Assembly (NCBI GenBank): GCA_049325575.1
Contig: JBMOLK010000336.1
Span: 1-28,576 of the forward strand
Direction: 5' to 3'
DNA: 28,576 nucleotides
DNA from: JBMOLK01 sp049325575
Lineage (GTDB): Bacteria; Bacillota; Clostridia; Acetivibrionales; Acetivibrionaceae
The translations under genes were made by a program, and so were the position numbers. Numbering within the stretch: the first letter of the stretch is position 1; each line of letters starts with the position of its first letter. The notes beneath the pieces were generated by a model. It was not told the origin of the DNA. It worked only from the letters and a program-made list of their open reading frames with translations, and made no database searches. Below are positions 23,401-28,576 of this stretch, one piece after another.

Positions 23401-24036
23401 TTACTCGTAGTCCAAAACTATAATACCCGGGACTTTATTAATACTATCCTTGTGAAGCTCTATCTTCTGTTTTCCAATTCTCTCTCCCCCTCCTGCCGCT
23501 GACAGGAACTTGTCTACTCCATCAATATCAAACTTAAGAGCCGGTGTCTTAAAATGCATGGGTATGGTTACAACCGGCTTAATGAGCTTCATCACTTCAA
23601 CCGCTCCTCTAAAGTCTATTGTATAAGTTCCTCCTACAGGAACAAGCAGAACATCCACATCGCCTATTTCCCTTAGCTGGTCACGAGTCAGGATGTGTCC
23701 CAAATCCCCCAGATGGCAAATGTTCAGCCCGTCAACCCGGAATTTGAATACGGTGTTTCGTCCTCGTTTTTCCCCTTCATATTCATCATGGAATGTTGCA
23801 ACCCCGGTTATTTCTATACCCTTTATATTGATTTTTCCTGAGCCTTTAACATGCATGGCAGCTTTAACTGCATCAATATTGTTGTGATCAAAATGGTCAT
23901 GGCTTGTTGATACAATATCAGCTTCCAGTTCATGCACCTTGTACCCTACAGTACTATCAAAGGGGTCTGTAACTATTTTGATTCCGCTTTCAGAAGTTAT
24001 TAGAAAACAAGCATGTCCAAACCATTTTATTTTCAT
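23401..24036 (-). CDS. Metallo-beta-lactamase-fold metal-dependent hydrolase (UlaG-like, UPF0173 type)
   Basis: A 211-residue cytoplasmic protein. The metal-binding motif HxHxDH is seen as STSHDHFDH, preceded by the N-terminal MKIKWFGHACFLI and followed by HDEYEGEKRGRNTVF, NICHLGDLGH and VTIPMHFKTP, all typical of the UlaG-related branch of the metallo-beta-lactamase superfamily. The metal ligands expected (His, Asp, His, His, Asp) are present. The true substrate of this branch is unknown in most bacteria. Start ATG 24036 has GGGAGGG 5 bases upstream. It follows argS after a strong terminator, so it is separately transcribed, and has its own terminator. Confidence 0.9.
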   Translation of the reverse strand: MKIKWFGHACFLITSESGIKIVTDPFDSTVGYKVHELEADIVSTSHDHFDHNNIDAVKAAMHVKGSGKINIKGIEITGVATFHDEYEGEKRGRNTVFKFRVDGLNICHLGDLGHILTRDQLREIGDVDVLLVPVGGTYTIDFRGAVEVMKLIKPVVTIPMHFKTPALKFDIDGVDKFLSAAGGGERIGKQKIELHKDSINKVPGIIVLDYE

Positions 24037-24156
24037 ATGTACCCTCCCGGTTTAAATGTATGCAGTATTAATAATCTCCTTTTTAGTAAGAATTATTAAC
24101 TATTGGCCAGTTCTTCTTAATAATTATACCATTTTTTACGGTATGGCAGAATAAAT

Positions 24157-24197
24157 AAAAAGGATGCAAAAAATTAGATAACTAACTTTTTGCATCC
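24157..24197 (-). terminator. Intrinsic terminator of argS
   Basis: GGATGCAAAAA (24162-24172) and TTTTTGCATCC (24187-24197) form a perfect 11-bp stem. On the minus strand it is followed by TTTTTATTTATT, 48 bases past the argS stop. Confidence 0.9.
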
Positions 24198-24244
24198 GCC
24201 GGTAAATATCCTTAAAAGCAACAGGTATTTTATCAAAAACACGT

Positions 24245-25948
24245 CTACTCCCTGTCCATTCTTTCCGGAGCAGTTATGCTAAGAACATCAAGAACATTCT
24301 TAATAACAATTCTTGTACTGTCCACAAGTATGATTCTTGCTTTCATAAGGTTCTCTTCCACGTCTTTTACCCTGCATGCATTGTAGAAGCTGTGAAAACT
24401 AGCAGCAACATCCATTACATACCTGGTAAGCCTGCTAGGCTCTAAAGTCTGGGCTGAAATCCTTATTTCCTCCGGATATTCAGACAGCTTTTTCATAAGC
24501 TCAATCTCTTCACCTGTATTAAGAAGTGTAAGATCAACTGAATCAACATCTGGAACTTGTACACCTTCACTGTTAAGGAGATTTATCATGCTGCAGATTC
24601 TGGCATGGGCATACTGGACATAGTAAACCGGATTTTCATTGGACTGTCTAACAGCAAGGTCCAGATCAAAGTCAAGGTGATTGCCCGATGCTTTGGTATT
24701 AAAGAAGAACCTTGCCGCATCTCTTCCAACCTCTTCCAAAAGGTCGATCAAAGAAATCGCCCTGCCTGTCCTCTTGGACATTCTGGCTATCTCACCATTT
24801 CTATATAAACGCACCAATTGGAATATTACTACATCAAGTTTGTCGGGATCAATACCCAGAGCCGATACAGCACATTTCATTCTGGAAACATGCCCGTGAT
24901 GGTCTGCTCCAAGCAGGTTGATTACCCTGTCAAACTTACGCACCGAAAATTTGTTTCTATGGTATGCAATATCCGACGCAAAGTATGTAGGAAAACCATT
25001 GTTTCTTACAATTACCTCATCCTTCTCTGCCCCAAGCTCTGAAGCTTTGAACCATAGTGCCCCATCCTTTTCGGTTGTATGTCCGTTGTCTTTTAAATAC
25101 TTAAGAGTTTCGTCAAGCTCCCCGCTGTCATAAAGGGATTGCTCGGAAAACCAAACATCAAACTTCACACCATAGCTTTGGAGTGCACTTTTAATCCTCT
25201 CAATATTCCTTGGGAGTGCATAATCCACCAGAGCTTTACGCCTTTCTTCACTGTCAACACTAAGAAGCTTGTCCCCATGAGCTTCAATATAATCCTTCAT
25301 ATGGTCTATAATATCTTCGCCATGGTAGCCGTCTTCAGGAAATTCAAAAGCATCTTCACCCTTTAGAAGCTGAATATACCTTGCCTCCAGTGAAATACCA
25401 AACTTCTCTATCTGGTTTCCTGCATCGTTTATGTAAAACTCTCTGGTTACGTCATATCCTGCTTTTTCAAGTACACTGGCAATACAATCCCCCAGTGCTC
25501 CTCCCCTGGCATTCCCCATATGAAGGGGCCCAGTAGGATTGGCGCTGACAAACTCAACCATAACCTTCTTGCCGGCTCCGATATTTATTCTTCCATACTC
25601 TTCTTTTTTCGTATGTATTACCTTTAGTGAGTCGTACAGCCAGGTGTTGTTAAGGTAAAAGTTGATAAAACCCGGTCCCGCAGTCTCAACCTTATCAATA
25701 TAAGTATTGCCAAGCTCCATGTTCTTTATAATAATCTCTGCTACCTGTCTTGGAGCCTTCTTTGCTATTTTTGTAATTTGCATGGCAATATTGGTAGAAA
25801 AGTCTCCATGCTCCTTTTCTCTCGGAGTCTCAATAGTTATTTCTCCAACTTCTACCTGGGGTAGTTCACCACTTTTTGATGCCTTTAAAAGCGAGTCTTT
25901 TACAACATCATCAATTTGTTTCTTTATAGTCTCCACTACATTCGTCAT
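24245..25948 (-). CDS. argS: Arginyl-tRNA synthetase
   Basis: A 567-residue class I aminoacyl-tRNA synthetase. The N-terminal add-1 domain that recognises the tRNA D-loop covers roughly residues 1-110. The HIGH signature appears as GPLHMGN in SANPTGPLHMGNARGGALGD, and the KMSKS-like loop as ARMSKRTG, which is the usual degenerate form in ArgS. The C-terminal DALR anticodon-binding domain starts near NENPVYYVQYAHARI. Length and ends match bacterial ArgS. The start overlaps the end of the preceding DUF1934 gene by 38 bases, and the N-terminus from MTNVVETIKKQI aligns with B. subtilis ArgS, so the overlap is real. Translational coupling is likely. A strong terminator follows. Assignment is certain. 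Confidence 0.98.
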   Translation of the reverse strand: MTNVVETIKKQIDDVVKDSLLKASKSGELPQVEVGEITIETPREKEHGDFSTNIAMQITKIAKKAPRQVAEIIIKNMELGNTYIDKVETAGPGFINFYLNNTWLYDSLKVIHTKKEEYGRINIGAGKKVMVEFVSANPTGPLHMGNARGGALGDCIASVLEKAGYDVTREFYINDAGNQIEKFGISLEARYIQLLKGEDAFEFPEDGYHGEDIIDHMKDYIEAHGDKLLSVDSEERRKALVDYALPRNIERIKSALQSYGVKFDVWFSEQSLYDSGELDETLKYLKDNGHTTEKDGALWFKASELGAEKDEVIVRNNGFPTYFASDIAYHRNKFSVRKFDRVINLLGADHHGHVSRMKCAVSALGIDPDKLDVVIFQLVRLYRNGEIARMSKRTGRAISLIDLLEEVGRDAARFFFNTKASGNHLDFDLDLAVRQSNENPVYYVQYAHARICSMINLLNSEGVQVPDVDSVDLTLLNTGEEIELMKKLSEYPEEIRISAQTLEPSRLTRYVMDVAASFHSFYNACRVKDVEENLMKARIILVDSTRIVIKNVLDVLSITAPERMDRE

Positions 25949-26378
25949 TCAACTGTCCTGCCTCTCTAATAAACATGTGAAAATCATTCTCTCCTGATTT
26001 ATTATCATCTATTTCCAGCTTATAATCAACCCTAACCTCTCCACCTTTATCGTCAACATCTATTGTTACAACATGGGTAGTAACCCCTATTACAAAAGTC
26101 CCGTATTTGGTATCATAGTACGACATATGCTTTTGGCCCTGCTCAAAAATAAATTGAGTATTAACCGCTCCAAATCTCATAAGAGTTACAATTCCATTTG
26201 ATATTTTTAAGGTTGTTGTAGTACCTTCCATGCCTGTGACTTCACTTTCCTTATAAGTCACATAATAAGCATTGCCTTTTTTATAGTATTTCCCTTCAGT
26301 AACAAGTTCAAGTGTATTGCTATCATTTTTCCCGGATGTTTGAATCCCTTTTACCGAAATAATAACATTTTTATTCAT
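25911..26378 (-). CDS. DUF1934 (YwiB-like) calycin-type beta-barrel protein
   Basis: A 155-residue protein starting MNKNVIISVKGIQTSG. The body is an eight-strand pattern (KYYKKGNAYYVTYKES, TTTTLKISNGIVTLMRFG, AVNTQFIFEQGQKHMSYYDT, GTFVIGVTTHVVTIDV and GGEVRVDYKLEID), typical of DUF1934. B. subtilis has the homologue ywiB directly upstream of argS, and the same order holds here. The function is unknown. Start ATG 26378 is supported by GGAGG 8 bases upstream (plus 26387-26391); a longer frame to 26453 has no site. The last 38 bases overlap argS. The gene follows murI after about 110 bases without a clear terminator, so ddl-murI-DUF1934-argS may be one transcript. Confidence 0.88.
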   Translation of the reverse strand: MNKNVIISVKGIQTSGKNDSNTLELVTEGKYYKKGNAYYVTYKESEVTGMEGTTTTLKISNGIVTLMRFGAVNTQFIFEQGQKHMSYYDTKYGTFVIGVTTHVVTIDVDDKGGEVRVDYKLEIDDNKSGENDFHMFIREAGQLNDECSGDYKETN

Positions 26379-26488
26379 AAAGTATCGCCTCCATTTTTTT
26401 ATAAGGACATCATTACCCTTAAAACTAAATACTTTCCTGCCTTCTAAATACACTATTCTCTCCCATTGATGAGCTTCTTATTATGCTG

Positions 26489-27295
26489 CTAATATCTTTC
26501 AATATCAACCTTTTCAGCAGAATGTATTTTTTGGTTCAAAATGGAATTGCCTAGAGATTCAAACTTTTCAACACTATCACTGGTGTAATACCTGTACACC
26601 GGACTTATCCTTTCATCCCTTTCTATTTTATTTTCTGTAACAACCTCCTTTACTACTTTCGCTACTTCAAAAGCTGAACTTACTAATCTGACACCATCCC
26701 CCATGACTTTTGAAATGGTATTCTGCAGCAGGGGGTAGTGAGTACATCCTAAAACCAGAGTATCAATACCTTCCTCTTTTAAAGGCAGAAGATATTCTTC
26801 AGTTATTCTCCTTGCAATATCATTTTCCCACCAACCCTCTTCAACCAACGGTACAAACATGGGACAGGCTTTCTGGAATATTTGGATGGATGAATCAAGC
26901 CTGCTGATAGCTTTCTCATAAACACCACTGTTAACCGTCGCCGAAGTACCTATAACTCCTACCTTCTTACTCTTCGTTTCCCTGACAGCAGTAGCTGCAC
27001 CAGGCTGCACAACCTCTACAACAGGTATGTCGAAGCTGTGCTTGACCAGTTCCAGGCTGCATGCACTTGCCGTATTACACGCAATTACAATCATCTTAAT
27101 ATCCTGGTTTAGCAAAAACCTTATGTCTTGAAATGTATATTTAATTACAGTCTCTTTCGATTTTGTACCATATGGAGCCCTGCCGCTGTCCCCAAAGTAG
27201 ACAACACTTTCCGAAGGAAGTATATTGTTTATCTCTTTTAGAACAGTCAGTCCACCCAAACCAGAGTCAAAAACACCTATAGGTCTATTATCCAT
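26489..27295 (-). CDS. murI: Glutamate racemase
   Basis: A 268-residue cytoplasmic, cofactor-independent enzyme that makes D-glutamate for peptidoglycan. The two catalytic cysteines lie in VIACNTASA and VLGCTHYPLL, the N-terminus IGVFDSGLGGLTVL and FGDSGRAPYGTK are diagnostic. Length is normal. Start ATG 27295 is chosen because GGGGGA lies about 7 bases upstream; the longer frame to 27310 would begin over the ribosome site. It follows ddl by 94 bases in the same direction, and both supply D-amino acid units for the wall. Certain assignment (racE is the synonym in Bacillus). Confidence 0.97.
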   Translation of the reverse strand: MDNRPIGVFDSGLGGLTVLKEINNILPSESVVYFGDSGRAPYGTKSKETVIKYTFQDIRFLLNQDIKMIVIACNTASACSLELVKHSFDIPVVEVVQPGAATAVRETKSKKVGVIGTSATVNSGVYEKAISRLDSSIQIFQKACPMFVPLVEEGWWENDIARRITEEYLLPLKEEGIDTLVLGCTHYPLLQNTISKVMGDGVRLVSSAFEVAKVVKEVVTENKIERDERISPVYRYYTSDSVEKFESLGNSILNQKIHSAEKVDIERY

Positions 27296-27389
27296 AATAT
27301 TTTCCCCCAACTATAATACAATTAAACTAAATATCATGCAGCGTCATAACCTGATAAAATGTCTAACATATTCTTACATGTTTAAAGAC

Positions 27390-28523
27390 CTAACTTTCAA
27401 TTTCCCTTACATTATCCTCAAATCTTTCAAATGCCAAATCTATTAACCTTTCAATAAGTTCACCGTAAGAAATCCCGGTTGCTTCCCAGAGCTTCGGATA
27501 CATACTTATGCTTGTAAAGCCCGGTAATGTATTTATTTCATTAATATAGATATTACCGGTCTCCTTATGCACAAAGAAATCCACCCTTGAGAGACCTGCA
27601 CAGTCTAGAGATTTAAAGGCTTTTACCGCCAGCCTCCTTATCTCGTCTATAGTATCATGAGGAAGATTCGCCGGTATAGTTATTTCTGAGCTGTTGTCAA
27701 TGTATTTTGCATTGTAATCATAAAACTCACTGCTGGGAATTACCTCTCCCACAGTTGATGCTATTGGTTCATCATTTCCTAAAACAGCACATTCAACTTC
27801 TCTTCCATTAATGAATTCTTCTACAAGTATTTTTCTATCATACCTTGATGCAAAATTCAATGCCTCTGAAAGCTCATTTTTATTATGGGCTTTAGATACA
27901 CCTACTGATGAACCGGCATTTGAAGGCTTTACAAAAACGGGATAACTAAATTTTCCCTCAATTTTTCCGCAAACATCTTCCATATCTTCCTTTATCTCTT
28001 TTCTTGTAAAATAGAGATAGTCCGCCTGCGGTATCCCGGCTTTTTCAAATACTATTTTTGCATAAATCTTATCCATTCCAAGAGCTGAACTTAATACTCC
28101 ACATCCTACATAGGGTATGCCTGCAACTTCAAAAAGCCCCTGGATAGTCCCATCTTCACCATTACATCCATGCAGAACCGGGAAAACCACATCTATCTTC
28201 TTTCCCTTTATTCCTGTACCGCCTGCATTGTCAATTTCAGCAGCAGAAACTCCATTGCTTACCAATGTATCAATAAAACTTCCATTTTCAGCAATACCTT
28301 TTACTTTATTGTTTAGTGCAATTTCTTCCCATTCACCTGATGCAATTTTTTCAACAGGTCCATTATAAGGAAACCACTTTCCCTCTTTGGTAATCCCCAA
28401 CATTGAAACATCAAATTTATCGGTGTTGATGTTTTTAATTATCGATGTAGCTGATACTCTAGATACTTCATGCTCCGACGATTGGCCGCCAAATATAACC
28501 AGTACTCTTCTCTTGTCGCTCAT
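27390..28523 (-). CDS. ddl: D-alanine-D-alanine ligase
   Basis: A 377-residue ATP-grasp ligase that joins two D-alanines for the peptidoglycan precursor. N-terminus VLVIFGGQSSEHEVS is the family signature; further blocks are VFPVLHGCNGEDGTIQGLFE, PVFVKPSNAGSSVGVSK, VECAVLGND and YINEINTLPGFTSISMYP. Two details are normal: the omega-loop YNAKY (DYNAKYID) contains the Tyr typical of D-Ala-D-Ala enzymes, arguing against a D-Ala-D-Lac ligase. Start ATG 28523 has GGGGAG 7 bases upstream. It is the first gene of the group ddl-murI-DUF1934-argS in this direction; any upstream partner would lie outside the window. Confidence 0.96.
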   Translation of the reverse strand: MSDKRRVLVIFGGQSSEHEVSRVSATSIIKNINTDKFDVSMLGITKEGKWFPYNGPVEKIASGEWEEIALNNKVKGIAENGSFIDTLVSNGVSAAEIDNAGGTGIKGKKIDVVFPVLHGCNGEDGTIQGLFEVAGIPYVGCGVLSSALGMDKIYAKIVFEKAGIPQADYLYFTRKEIKEDMEDVCGKIEGKFSYPVFVKPSNAGSSVGVSKAHNKNELSEALNFASRYDRKILVEEFINGREVECAVLGNDEPIASTVGEVIPSSEFYDYNAKYIDNSSEITIPANLPHDTIDEIRRLAVKAFKSLDCAGLSRVDFFVHKETGNIYINEINTLPGFTSISMYPKLWEATGISYGELIERLIDLAFERFEDNVREIES

Positions 28524-28576
28524 ATATATTCTCCCCTTGTTTTACATGTACAAATGCACTAGTAAATATATATTTC

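Overview
The window looks like chromosome from a low-G+C, endospore-forming, cellulosome-type member of the Clostridia (Clostridium thermocellum / Ruminiclostridium / Acetivibrio-like). The signs are a secreted cohesin-plus-dockerin protein, S-layer-homology (SLH) proteins, the sporulation genes spoIIR and ytaF, an A+T-rich base composition, strong GGAGG ribosome sites and frequent GTG/TTG starts. This placement is inferred from gene content; no database was searched.

Layout. (1) 1-2781, plus strand: the 3' part of an HD-GYP response regulator, then a PilZ-domain protein, a cyclic-di-GMP pair. (2) 2884-3895, minus: a cohesin-dockerin gene broken by a frameshift at a G5 run, with its own consensus promoter. 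(3) 4120-6840, minus: a P-type Ca2+-ATPase. (4) 7183-9576, plus: ytaF and a polytopic membrane protein of GT-C type. (5) 9709-12949, minus: an Orn/Lys/Arg decarboxylase with a structured leader, an MgtC-family protein and spoIIR. (6) 13217-14963, minus: pyrG with a consensus promoter and a leader that can form a terminator and an overlapping alternative hairpin. (7) 14964-15872: about 0.9 kb with no convincing gene but much structure, including a roughly 310-nt element closed by a 37-bp imperfect inverted repeat with a promoter at its edge, and a second near-perfect orphan promoter upstream. (8) 15873-16793, minus: a TadG/TadE-like protein lying between two ~100-bp copies of a palindromic repeat in inverted orientation. 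(9) 17060-23185, minus: a large SLH protein, a second SLH protein and a secreted S41 (CtpA-type) protease in close succession, a probable envelope operon. (10) 23401-28523, minus: ddl, murI, a DUF1934 (ywiB-like) gene, argS and an MBL-fold hydrolase, mostly housekeeping.

How the parts may work together. The envelope theme is strong: Ddl and MurI supply D-Ala-D-Ala and D-Glu for peptidoglycan, SLH proteins bind the wall, the secreted protease with a peptidoglycan-binding-like C-terminus may process wall or S-layer proteins, and the cohesin-dockerin protein would have been an adaptor for surface complexes. SpoIIR and YtaF belong to sporulation.

Most genes are ordinary for the group. The parts that deserve a second look are the noncoding stretch between pyrG and the Tad-like gene, the inverted repeats around the latter, the pyrG leader, and the broken scaffoldin-like gene. 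No tRNA, rRNA, CRISPR array, transposase or phage gene was seen.
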